Source: VXYL01 sp965116935 (lineage in GTDB: Bacteria; Pseudomonadota; Gammaproteobacteria; Pseudomonadales; Azotimanducaceae). Taken from it: a DNA stretch of 64,000 nt. The stretch is taken from NCBI GenBank assembly GCA_965116935.1, contig OZ220737.1:2604001-2668000 (forward strand), in the 5' to 3' direction. Each line of letters begins with the position of its first letter. The first letter of the stretch is position 1. The notes beneath the pieces were generated by a model. That model saw only the letters and a program-made list of their open reading frames with translations, was not told the origin of the DNA and did not search any database. Below, piece after piece: positions 24,721 through 33,074 of the stretch. Made by a program: the position numbers and the translations under genes.

Positions 24721-25788
24721 GTGAGCTACTCACGAGATGTTCGCCAGCTGATGGAGCGGATTTCCCAAACCCTTGATATTGACCTTGACTCGGAAGTCAG
24801 TCCTCGTCGGCCAACGCTGGCGAATTCAATGTTCCTCACGCACAAGGAGCAGGGCGATTGGGCGGAAGAGCTCGTGATCAGGGCTATCAACGAATACGCC
24901 GAAGGCTACCATGCTGTCGCGTGCGGGCGGAGTGACGCGCTAGCGGCCGGCGACGAGGGCTTCGAGGCGTTCTTCAAGGAGTACGTGGACGAACTCAACT
25001 CGATTGGCAAGCGTCCAGACATCCTCATCTTCAAAGAGGGAGAGGTGCCGAGCCCGTTCGACCCATTGAGGCGGTCCCATGTTCGGCGCGCAGTGGTGGC
25101 ATTGGAGGTACGTTCGAGTAGCTTTCTTGCGAGTGAGTACGAGAGGTACATGCGAGAACGCACAAGGTCAGCGGAGGCGTCCATCAATGCACTGCTCAAT
25201 TCGATTAGGTCGGAGCCCTTCGACTCCTTGCTTCAGAAACGGAAACCAGCGATACACAGGTTACTCGAGACTGCCACAGAGGAGAGTTTCCGAGACCTGG
25301 ATTTCAGGCTTCCCAGTCTGCGATCGACTTCCGATTTGCGGCGGCTGACCGAGCTACTGCGCGAGCTAAAGCGCCATGTTGCGACTTTACACAAGCGCGA
25401 CTACCTGAGCATTACGCCGAAAGTTGAGGATCTCATGCTAGTAAACAGGTGGATACAGGCACACGGGGTCCGACATTGCTATTTGCAGGTGTTCTTCGAC
25501 AAAGCATACGTAATTCCCTTCAAAACGATTCTGGAGCTCATCGACGACACGGAGAGCGAAGATGTCGTCTATTCAATCGAGACTGACGTCAAGAACCAAG
25601 GCAAAGCGACGATCAAGATTGATGTGGAAGTCGGCTCCGAGATCCTCGGCAAGGTCGATATGCCCCGACATCGGTCCAGGCTGAAGCGACTCGCCCGAGG
25701 CAGGCTGCTGTATTACGTTTCGTTCAGTGGTGGGCATGGCTATCTCGATCATGACGTGTTTACACGCAAGGTGGTACGCGATGGATAG
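24721..25788 (+). CDS. Type II restriction endonuclease, AccI-like (tentative)
   Basis: GTG 24721 follows GAGGAGG by 6 nt, giving 355 residues. A PD-(D/E)xK-type core is visible as KRPDILIFKEG, then VVALEVRSSSF, with HKEQGDWAEELV upstream. The overall pattern recalls the AccI endonuclease family (GTMKAC cutters). The next gene is an N6-adenine methyltransferase of the gamma class overlapping by 8 bp, which confirms a restriction-modification role. The family name is from memory of motif and size, so the specificity is uncertain. Confidence 0.7.
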   Translation: MSYSRDVRQLMERISQTLDIDLDSEVSPRRPTLANSMFLTHKEQGDWAEELVIRAINEYAEGYHAVACGRSDALAAGDEGFEAFFKEYVDELNSIGKRPDILIFKEGEVPSPFDPLRRSHVRRAVVALEVRSSSFLASEYERYMRERTRSAEASINALLNSIRSEPFDSLLQKRKPAIHRLLETATEESFRDLDFRLPSLRSTSDLRRLTELLRELKRHVATLHKRDYLSITPKVEDLMLVNRWIQAHGVRHCYLQVFFDKAYVIPFKTILELIDDTESEDVVYSIETDVKNQGKATIKIDVEVGSEILGKVDMPRHRSRLKRLARGRLLYYVSFSGGHGYLDHDVFTRKVVRDG

Positions 25789-27304
25789 GGGCGCCGCCTA
25801 CATTGACTCGGTGGACGCGGAACACCGAGCGAAGCTCGGCCAGTACTTTACGCATCCACGCGTTGCAGACTTCATGGTTAAGTGGGTATCCCAGCGAAGG
25901 GATAGCTCGATTTTTGATCCGGCTTTCGGCATGGGCGTGTTCTATGATCGTGCTAGGGAGTCTGGTGTCGTGGATTTTCATGGGATTGATGTGGACCCAT
26001 GCGTGTTGGATTTCTGGCGGCGTAGCCACACGGGTGGAGGACCTAGGATCAAAGTTGCGGACTACCTGCTGACTTGGGGTGGCCGACATCCAAACATAGT
26101 ATGTAATCCACCATACGCACGATTCCAAAGGTATGAGAATCGCGGCCACGTTGGCAAACTGTTCAACGACCACCTTGGCCTGAACTTATCTGGATACACG
26201 AATGTCGCGTCGATGTTTCTGCTCAAGTCACTTTCAGAACTTCTGCCTCGAGGACGGTTGGCCTACATAATGCCGCTCGAGTTTCTCAACACGGGCTATG
26301 GGCGGATAGTCAAGGAGGAACTCAAGGCACGCCACCATCTACACTCCATCATAAAGCTTGATTGTGAGGAGGACGTTTTTCCGGATGCTACGACGACCGT
26401 CGGCATCATCTTGTATGATCGCGGTGAAGCTCATACTCATGTCGGGTTCTATAGCGTGGAGTCGATAGAAGACTTGGATGATGTGTTGAACACGGAGCCC
26501 ACGTCGAGGATGTTGGCTACGGATTTGGAGTCGGACGCGAAGTGGATGCCATATTTCACGGGCGGCAAGGTTGCTGTCGATACGAAGAAAACGGTGCGAT
26601 TAGACTACTATGGCGATGTTACTCGCGGTATTGCTACTGGTGCGAACCAGTTTTTCGGGTTGACGAAAGAAGCGGCCGAGCAGCTTCGGCTTGGCAGAGA
26701 AGACGTGGTGCCATGCATAACCAAGAGTAATCAGATCGAGCGTCTCGTCTTTGGTGAGGAGGACTACCTCGACTTGCTACGGAGCGGCGCGAGGGCGCTG
26801 TTGTTTACGCCTGGGCTAACGCCTGGAGGAGGGGCCGCTGAGTACGTGAAGGAGGGCGAGAGGATTGGCATAGACGGACGATTCTTGACGAGGCATCGGC
26901 ACCCGTGGTTTAAACAAGAGAGTCGGAGCCCGGCACCGATTCTGGTAGGCGTGTTTTCAAGGGGGTCGTACAAGGTCGTTCGAAATCGTACGTACGCCCT
27001 GAATCTAACTTGCTTCCACGGATTCTACCCGAATCTAATTGGTTTGAGGCTTGTGGATGCGTTGTTTCTTTACCTTTGCTCGGAGATTGGGCGACGGGTG
27101 GTGTCGCTATCGAGACGGAGGTATGGCGCTTCGCTGGACAAGTTCGAACCAAATGACCTCAATTCGGCACTCGTTCCACATCCGCGATTCCTCAATGCGA
27201 TCTCCGACCAGCAAGTTGGGGACGCAATGGCGTACGTGGAGATGCACGATGAGATCCCGGCTTGGGTCGAAGAACACTTTGAGGGGATTGAGTTGGTGAC
27301 GTAG
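25781..27304 (+). CDS. N6-adenine DNA methyltransferase (gamma class) of the AccI-like system
   Basis: The 507-residue protein shows gamma-class order: motif X GQYFTHPRVADFMVKW at the N-terminus, motif I IFDPAFGMGVF, motif IV NPPY (VCNPPYARFQRY), and a C-terminal target-recognition half. The ATG lies inside the last codons of the endonuclease gene (8-bp overlap). It should protect the host from the adjacent endonuclease by methylating adenine in the shared site. Base composition is visibly more AT-rich than in the flanking metabolic genes, consistent with horizontal acquisition. Confidence 0.9.
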   Translation: MDRGAAYIDSVDAEHRAKLGQYFTHPRVADFMVKWVSQRRDSSIFDPAFGMGVFYDRARESGVVDFHGIDVDPCVLDFWRRSHTGGGPRIKVADYLLTWGGRHPNIVCNPPYARFQRYENRGHVGKLFNDHLGLNLSGYTNVASMFLLKSLSELLPRGRLAYIMPLEFLNTGYGRIVKEELKARHHLHSIIKLDCEEDVFPDATTTVGIILYDRGEAHTHVGFYSVESIEDLDDVLNTEPTSRMLATDLESDAKWMPYFTGGKVAVDTKKTVRLDYYGDVTRGIATGANQFFGLTKEAAEQLRLGREDVVPCITKSNQIERLVFGEEDYLDLLRSGARALLFTPGLTPGGGAAEYVKEGERIGIDGRFLTRHRHPWFKQESRSPAPILVGVFSRGSYKVVRNRTYALNLTCFHGFYPNLIGLRLVDALFLYLCSEIGRRVVSLSRRRYGASLDKFEPNDLNSALVPHPRFLNAISDQQVGDAMAYVEMHDEIPAWVEEHFEGIELVT

Positions 27305-29140
27305 GGGCACGCCGAAACAACGACCCTTGGCTTTCGTGGGAAAGGAGCTGGCCGCAATTGCACTTTGGCTTGACCCGCACGAGCGGCAGTGAGCGGTCAC
27401 CGGGGACACGTTACCGCTCGGCTGCGCGTTCTCGATGTTGCTTGTTCGCCATGGTGTGTAGCTCTGGTGCATGAGTCGGGCGCTTGGCTCTGGAGCGGTC
27501 GTAACCGGACGCGTTTTTTGCACGCGCGAGTGTGAGCAGGTTGGGAAGGTGTTAGGCGAGGTTCATGTGTACAAGGCACGGTCAGGGCGGCGACGGGGAG
27601 CGATCGCGTTGCGCTCGCAGAACCTCGTCTTCGACTGGCCGCTGGCGTGGTATCGCGCCACGATCTCGCGCCACTCCGTCGGTGTGAGGTACACGCGCTG
27701 GACGACGCCGGGAACCCGCTTCCAGCGCTTCGGGCCGGACCTCCTGCGCGGTGCGCGCATGGGTTGAACTCCGCGAACTTCAAGCAGCCCGTAGCGAAAC
27801 TCATCTGCGCCCGGCGCGGAACAACGGCCAGAATCGCCGCTTACCGTGCTACGGGTGCACGCGTTCTTCGAGGTAGAGACGGCGTGTTTGTCTGCGTGCC
27901 CGAGGTGGCGTTCGCGAGGACGGTAGTCGAGGCGACCGAGCCCATTGTGTCGCGCCGGCACGGGTGGAGGTGGCGGACGGCGACGCGTTGCGCCGGTACG
28001 GCGTAGGCGAACAAGAACGCGCGGACTGCGTGGGCGGTGCTGGCTCGCGATGCGGAGTTCGACTCGGCGCATGCCGGGCGAGCGGCGTGAGACCGGGACA
28101 CCGAGGCTGCTGACTGGCAAGAATTGAAGATCTGTGCGGTGTGAAGGAGTGACGGAGAACAGGTTGGACCGACACGCCACGAGCCTGGGCAGTGACGAGG
28201 GACCCCGAGTCCGACGCCCTGTTGAGGCCGGCGTGTGCGAAACCCATCAGGGCCCGGGAGCCGGGTGCTGCGCATCAGAGGCCGAATGCCTGTCTGCACG
28301 CCATCCGTTCGTCGCGCTCGTCCGCCGTCCGCCGCGCTGGCGACATCGCGCCAGGGACGGCCCGTAGCGAGGCCGGAACTGCCAAGGAAGCAAGGGAGCA
28401 AGTTGCAAAAGACGGTTGGAGCATGCCCGTCACTACCAGGCGTTGTCGCAAGACGTCGCAGCGGCGTTGCGTGGTCCGGAACGCGATCGCGGAATCCCGG
28501 TAGTGACGGGGCGCAAGGGCGGCATTGCGGCCAGTGGCGGCAAACAACCCGCTAAGAGGAAAGTTGGTGCCGGCGTGGTGACGCGGTGCTAGAGTGCCCG
28601 GCGTCAACTCGTCGTCCTGTGCGACATTGCCGGGAAGGGCCGGCATGACGGCGTCACCGAACGGTGACGATCATGTGCCACGCTGCAGGCGCTGCAGCAT
28701 CGGCGGTCGACGCATCGCGAGGCACGGTCCGCCACGTCCGCAGTAGCGCGCGGACGGGGGCGAACCACCGACGGCGGGAGAGCCGCATGGCGCGGAAACG
28801 CGCAACGCCGGGAGACCGGCGCACGGCGAACGGTCGTGGTGCGACGCATCGCGCGGGACGGGGAGAGCCCGTCATTGTCCGAGACAGGGCAGCGCGCGGC
28901 GCGGCGCGTGCCGAAGGGCTGGCGGGCCAGATGTCGCAGGACACGCCGCGGCCGCCGCACGAGACGGCGAGGGAAGACGCGTCGACGGGCATTGCCGCAC
29001 GAAGGTGCGGGGTCCGGACACCCTGACGGGTGCCGGGTCGCCCATTAGAACTCAACGAACCACGTCCGCTCACGGCCGCGCCCCGCGGCCGCGGGGCGCG
29101 GCCGATGCGGACCTCCCGCGACTGCCCCTGCCTTCGGCGA
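27305..29140. other. GC-rich island filler, IS debris, no intact gene
   Basis: About 1.8 kb without a supportable gene apart from an IS66-like fragment at 27597-27700. Near 27390, GTGAGCGGTCACCGG may be one end of that element. The stretch 28140-29070 is extremely GC-rich, with long meaningless open frames on both strands caused by composition. Confidence 0.6.
27597..27700 (-). pseudogene. IS66-type TnpA (HTH) fragment
   Basis: On the minus strand the segment reads VYLTPTEWREIVARYHASGQ then SKTRFCERNAIA, which matches the N-terminal helix-turn-helix of small IS66 accessory transposase proteins. The sequence then becomes unrelated, and no TnpB or TnpC is nearby. It is a relic only. Confidence 0.6.
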
Positions 29141-29370
29141 TGCTGCGCCTGCCGTTCCGGCAAGCGGCCTTTGGCAGTCCTGTAGGCACGCCGTCGTTGA
29201 CGCTGGCGTGCACCCTCTCCAGCGTCGAATCGAACATCGCAACCCCCATCGAGAGGAGGTCGGGCACGGTGCGCGAACTGCACTTCGACCTGCTGCGGCT
29301 GCCGGAAGACGACCGTCGCGGCTCGAACGCCACGCGTCGCCCCCGTCGCCACGTGCCGGCGCAGGCGTTG
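29141..29370 (+). repeat. First copy of a duplicated integrase 5' segment
   Basis: This block shares GCCTGCCGTTCCGGCA, CACGCCGTCGTTGACGCTGG, AGCGTCGAA-CGAACATCGC and CTGCACTTCGACCTGCTGCG with the block at 29620-29850, in the same order and orientation. In translation both encode LHFDLLRL-EDDRRGS-ATR, an integrase N-terminus. Only this N-terminal part is present in the first copy. Confidence 0.65.
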
Positions 29371-29619
29371 GCGAGGGGATTCGGTCGCGCATGCAGCCCT
29401 GCCGGGCATGAGGCCGCCGGCGCGTCAGTCGCCGCGCCGTCCGCAAACCCCGTCCAGGACACGTCCTGCGACGATCGCGACGCCCGGAACGCGCACGAGA
29501 GCGGCGTGCTTTCGCTTCGTGCGGGCAGCGGGCCGAAGCAGGGTGCGCTGATGCACGCCAGCGGCACGGCGCGCCGCGCGAGCGAGGTTGCGGCGACGAA
29601 ACCGGGAGGAAAGGCGGCA

Positions 29620-30189
29620 GCCTGCCGTTCCGGCAGGCGGCGTTCACCAGTCCGGTGAGCACGCCGTCGTTGACGCTGGCGGACGCCCTCTCTAGCGTCG
29701 AACCGAACATCGCGACCCATCGAGAGGAGATCGGGAACGGTGCGCCAGCTGCACTTCGACCTGCTGCGCCTGCTGGAGGACGACCGTCGCGGCTCGCACG
29801 CCACGCGGTGCGCCCGGCGCCATGTGCTGGCGCGGGTGAGGGACGCGCACGTGCGGATGGCGCTGCGCCTGCAGGCGGCGTTCGGGCTGCGGCGGGAGGA
29901 GGCGATCAAGCTGTCGCCGTCGCATGCGGACCGCGGCGACCGTCTTCTGGTGAAGGCGTCCACGGCCAAGGGCGGCCCGCGCGAGGTTCCGGTGCGGACC
30001 GCGGCCCAGCGCCGCCTGCTCGACGAGGCGCGGCAACTCGCTGGACACTGGAAGGCGCCGGTGCGGGGCGGCCCGTCGCGGCGCGACCTCGAGGGCGAGG
30101 ATCGCGACGCGGACCGGAGAGCGCGGACGATGATCTCGCGCGAACTCGGACATGGCCGCGCATCCGTAACGGCCCAATACGTCGGTTAG
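29620..30189 (+). pseudogene. Tyrosine-integrase relic with internal deletions (second copy of the duplicated segment)
   Basis: The frame opening at 29740 reads RQLHFDLLRLLEDDRRGSHA, then jumps to ALRLQAAFGLRREEAIKLSP (first catalytic Arg region) and KGGPREVPVRTAAQRRLLDEA, then to RTMISRELGHGRASVTAQYV (His and candidate Tyr). The core-binding domain and the HxxR segment are missing, so two internal deletions have occurred and the product cannot be active. The upstream 120 bp duplicates the block at 29141-29370. Confidence 0.7.
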
Positions 30190-30292
30190 GACCCCGCGAG
30201 CCGCGGGCGGCGCGGCGTTTCGCAAAAGGCGTAGGGCTACGGAATGCGTAGAGTGTAGAGTCCTGATCGAGCTCGAAAGGAGAAAGGGCGAC

Positions 30293-31252
30293 ATGACCCA
30301 AGGCCAACGAAGCCCGTGTTCGATCCGGCTTTTCCTGCGCGACGGGGATCCGGACGGGATTAGGTCCGCAGAACGGACGATGTCGACGACCCAAGCCATG
30401 GCATTCCGTAGAAGCCAGTTGTCGGAGGCCAAGGCGGATTTCGGCGACATGATGGACCGACCGGGCGTGTACATCCTTCTCGGCGCGGACGATGCGCCGA
30501 CTGATCAGCGGGAGGCATACATCGGCGAGTCGGAAGGCGTACATGGACGAATCGCCTACCACGCGTCGCCAAAAGGAGGGAAGCCGTTTTGGGAGGACGT
30601 GATCGTGCTGGTCAGCAAGGACGAGAACCTGACCAAATCGCATGCGAGATACGTGGAGTCGCGGCTCATCGCGGAGGCGCGGTCGAATCCGGGATGGTCG
30701 CTGCCTAACCGGCAGGATCCGGGGAAAGAGGCCGGAAGACTACCGTTGGCGGATCGTGTGGACATGGACAAGTTCGTCGAGGAGGCGAAGATGCTGGTCG
30801 GCGTGTTGGGCTGCGACCTTTTTCGGTCCATTCGCGTCCTTTCGGTCGCGGCAGAGACGGGAGCGGAGTCGAGACCCGCTGACGTGCAGGCGCGTAGAGA
30901 GACGTTCGTTTTCGAGGGGAGGAGTGGGGACTTCGCCGCGAAAATGACAGTTGGCTTGACGGGGCTGTTCGTCGTAGAAGCGGGGTCGCAGGCACGGCTC
31001 GAGGAGGCGGCGTCGGCACCGGTGAGCGTGAAAAGGCTGCGAGGGGACATGCAGAGCGCGGGCGACCTGCGGGAGGAAGGTGGATTCCTGATGTTCTCGG
31101 GCGACTATGGTTTCAAGTCCGTATCGGCGGCGGCCGGCGTGGTGTGTGGAGCTAGTGTGAACGGCCGAAACGCGTGGAAGCACGCGGATGGCCGAAGCTA
31201 CGGCGATTGGGAGGCGTTAGAGCGTGCTCCCGCAGAGGACCAGCGTTCCTGA
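30293..31252 (+). CDS. GIY-YIG nuclease-domain protein with C-terminal DUF4357
   Basis: The 319-residue protein has a GIY-YIG-type domain: GVYILLG, then EAYIGESEGVHGRI, and KSHARYVESRLIAEA supplying the metal-binding Glu. The C-terminus SAAAGVVCGASVNGRNAWKH followed by GRSYGDWE is the DUF4357 signature. Proteins of this architecture are frequent in defence islands, but their role is not settled. The start is supported by AAAGGAG about 10 nt upstream of ATG 30293. It lies alone between an integrase relic and the intact integrase. Confidence 0.85.
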   Translation: MTQGQRSPCSIRLFLRDGDPDGIRSAERTMSTTQAMAFRRSQLSEAKADFGDMMDRPGVYILLGADDAPTDQREAYIGESEGVHGRIAYHASPKGGKPFWEDVIVLVSKDENLTKSHARYVESRLIAEARSNPGWSLPNRQDPGKEAGRLPLADRVDMDKFVEEAKMLVGVLGCDLFRSIRVLSVAAETGAESRPADVQARRETFVFEGRSGDFAAKMTVGLTGLFVVEAGSQARLEEAASAPVSVKRLRGDMQSAGDLREEGGFLMFSGDYGFKSVSAAAGVVCGASVNGRNAWKHADGRSYGDWEALERAPAEDQRS

Positions 31253-31602
31253 AGGCACCTCGGGAGTGCGAGGCGGGACGTTACTCGGAAGCGAAGGGAC
31301 TCAGACGCGCGGATGCGGCCCAGGAAGGCCCGGCCGAAGGCGGGACTTCGCACAGGCATCCCCCCGACGTAATCTGCACAGAGCCTGCATCACGGGCCTA
31401 CTCGCTTCTCCGGCAGGTCGTCGTGGGCATCGTCCGGCGCACTCGTCGTCGCGGCGGATTTCGGCCGCAAATCGTCCAGATCCGGCGCGATCAGCGTGCC
31501 GAACGGCGCGGAGAGTGCCGTGAAACGCGGTTCGCGCCAGGAACCGGTCGACGAGGGCACTCTCCGCACCGGCACCGCCGGATCCCGGTCCCGATGGCCC
31601 CT
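31253..31602. other. 350-bp gap, no recognisable gene
   Basis: This lies between the 3' ends of the convergent GIY-YIG and integrase genes. It is GC-rich; I see no RNA gene, clear terminator or credible coding sequence. Confidence 0.55.
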
Positions 31603-32775
31603 TCAGGCGATGTACGCGGCCCAGTCCGCCATCAGTACGCGGCGCTTCTCGAACAGGTCGCTGCGCCGGTAGGCGGCTTCCACGCGGTCGCCGTTGACGT
31701 GCGCCAGGGCGAGCTCGCAGACCTCGCGCGGCGCGTCCGTGCACTCGGCGGCCCAGTCGCGGAAGCTGGACCGGAAGCCGTGCGGGACCGCGTCCACCCG
31801 CAGCGCGCGCAGGAGTTCCGACAGGTACTTCTGCGGTATGACGAGACCGCGCGGCGATGGGAACACCCAGCCGGCCGGTCCCGCCAGCTCGCCGGCTTCG
31901 TCGAGCACGTTGAGGGCCCGGTCCGACAGCGGCACGCGGTGCTCGCGGCCGTTCTTCATGCGCTCGGCGGGGATCGTCCACACCGCGGTGTCGCGGTCGA
32001 TCTCCTCCCAGCGGGCGTTGCGCACCTCGCCGGAGCGAGTAGCGGTCAGGACGAGGAACTCGAGCGCCAGCCGGATGCCCCGGCTGGCGTCGCAGCCGCG
32101 CACGCGGGTGAGCGCGGCGCGGACCTCGGCGTGCGGCAGCGCGCGCTGGTGGCGCTGCACCGGGTTGGTCCTGGGCAGCGCGGCGGAGATCGCGTCGCCG
32201 GCGGGGTTGTCGGCGCGCAGGCCCTGCGCCACGGCCCACTTCATCACGGCGCCGATGAGCTGCCGCACGCGACCGGCGGTCACGCGCCTGGTGGACCAGA
32301 TGGGCAGCAGCACGGCCATGACGTCGGCGCTGGTGACGGCATCGACGGTCTTGGCGCCGAGGCGCGGCAGCGCGTAGGTGGCGAGGCTCCTGCGCCACTG
32401 GCGTTCGGAGCCGGCGCGGTCCTTCCAGTGCGGGGCGTGGATGCCGATGACGGTCTCCAGCGCCTCGGCGAAGGTCGGCACGGCCCTGCCCGATCGGCGG
32501 GGATCGCGGCCCTGGGCGATGGCGCGGGCGTTCTCCAGCGCCCGCGCGCGGGCCATGGCGAGGGTGACGACGGGGTAGCAGCCGAGGCCGAGGCTGGTGG
32601 GTCGGCCGTCGATGCGGACGTTCTGCGTCCAGGACTTGTTGAGGCCGCCGCGCAGCGCGGGCCGGACGAGCAGGCCGAGGCCGAGGCCGCCGCGGCCATC
32701 GCCGTAGCGACCGGGTATCCTGACGTTGCTGCGAAGGTTGCGGAGAGCATGAGGGGTCGATTGTTCACTTCCCAT
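31603..32775 (-). CDS. Tyrosine recombinase, prophage/island integrase (DUF4102 type)
   Basis: The 390-residue integrase has an N-terminal DUF4102-like arm (GRYGDGRGGLGLGLLV, IDGRPTSLGLGCYPVVTLA), a core-binding region and a catalytic domain with TATRSGEVRNARW (Arg I), HGFRSSFRDW (HxxR) and ALAHVNGDRVEAAYRRSDL (His and nucleophile Tyr). All catalytic residues are present. It sits at the right edge of the 16.9-32.8 kb accessory region pointing inward, as expected for the integrase of an island. No tRNA or direct repeat that would mark an attachment site was found beside it. Confidence 0.92.
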   Translation of the reverse strand: MGSEQSTPHALRNLRSNVRIPGRYGDGRGGLGLGLLVRPALRGGLNKSWTQNVRIDGRPTSLGLGCYPVVTLAMARARALENARAIAQGRDPRRSGRAVPTFAEALETVIGIHAPHWKDRAGSERQWRRSLATYALPRLGAKTVDAVTSADVMAVLLPIWSTRRVTAGRVRQLIGAVMKWAVAQGLRADNPAGDAISAALPRTNPVQRHQRALPHAEVRAALTRVRGCDASRGIRLALEFLVLTATRSGEVRNARWEEIDRDTAVWTIPAERMKNGREHRVPLSDRALNVLDEAGELAGPAGWVFPSPRGLVIPQKYLSELLRALRVDAVPHGFRSSFRDWAAECTDAPREVCELALAHVNGDRVEAAYRRSDLFEKRRVLMADWAAYIA

Positions 32776-33074
32776 TCCCTGTTCGGTTACTGAGGAATGT
32801 TGAGAAGCAGTGTGCCCCGGTGGTGCGAAAAAAACGCCAAAAAGTTTATGTTTATCGGAAGGTTAAAGGACTTCCAGCGAAGTCCTGCAACCCCGAAAAC
32901 CACCCTTCGGCGGTGGGCTTGTCCCGTCCCGGCGCGCCCTGACGGGCGCGTTGGCAGTCGCTTGCGCGACCTGCTGTGCTTCGATGAGTTCCTCGAAAGG
33001 GAAGGGCCGGTCCCGCGCCGAGTTTGTCGGTGCATTCAAGACGGGCGGGGACAAGCCCGGGACAAGCCCCGCCC
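32776..33074. repeat. Gap with several GC-rich hairpins at the island edge
   Basis: Starts with an AT-rich 60 bp (promoter side of the integrase), then hairpins GGACTT-CCAGCG-AAGTCC, CCACC-CTTCGGC-GGTGG and GCGCGCC-CTGAC-GGGCGCG. It ends with GGCGGGGACAAGCCCGGGACAAGCCCCGCC just downstream of the CaiB gene. No coding sequence. Confidence 0.5.

Noticed and set aside
28140..29140. Several 100-250 codon open frames on both strands
   Set aside because: Extreme GC content keeps all frames open; Arg/Ala/Pro-rich translations have no motifs or ribosome-binding sites.
31174..32793. 539-codon plus-strand open frame opposite the integrase
   Set aside because: The minus strand encodes a complete tyrosine recombinase with all catalytic residues; the plus frame is a low-complexity shadow.
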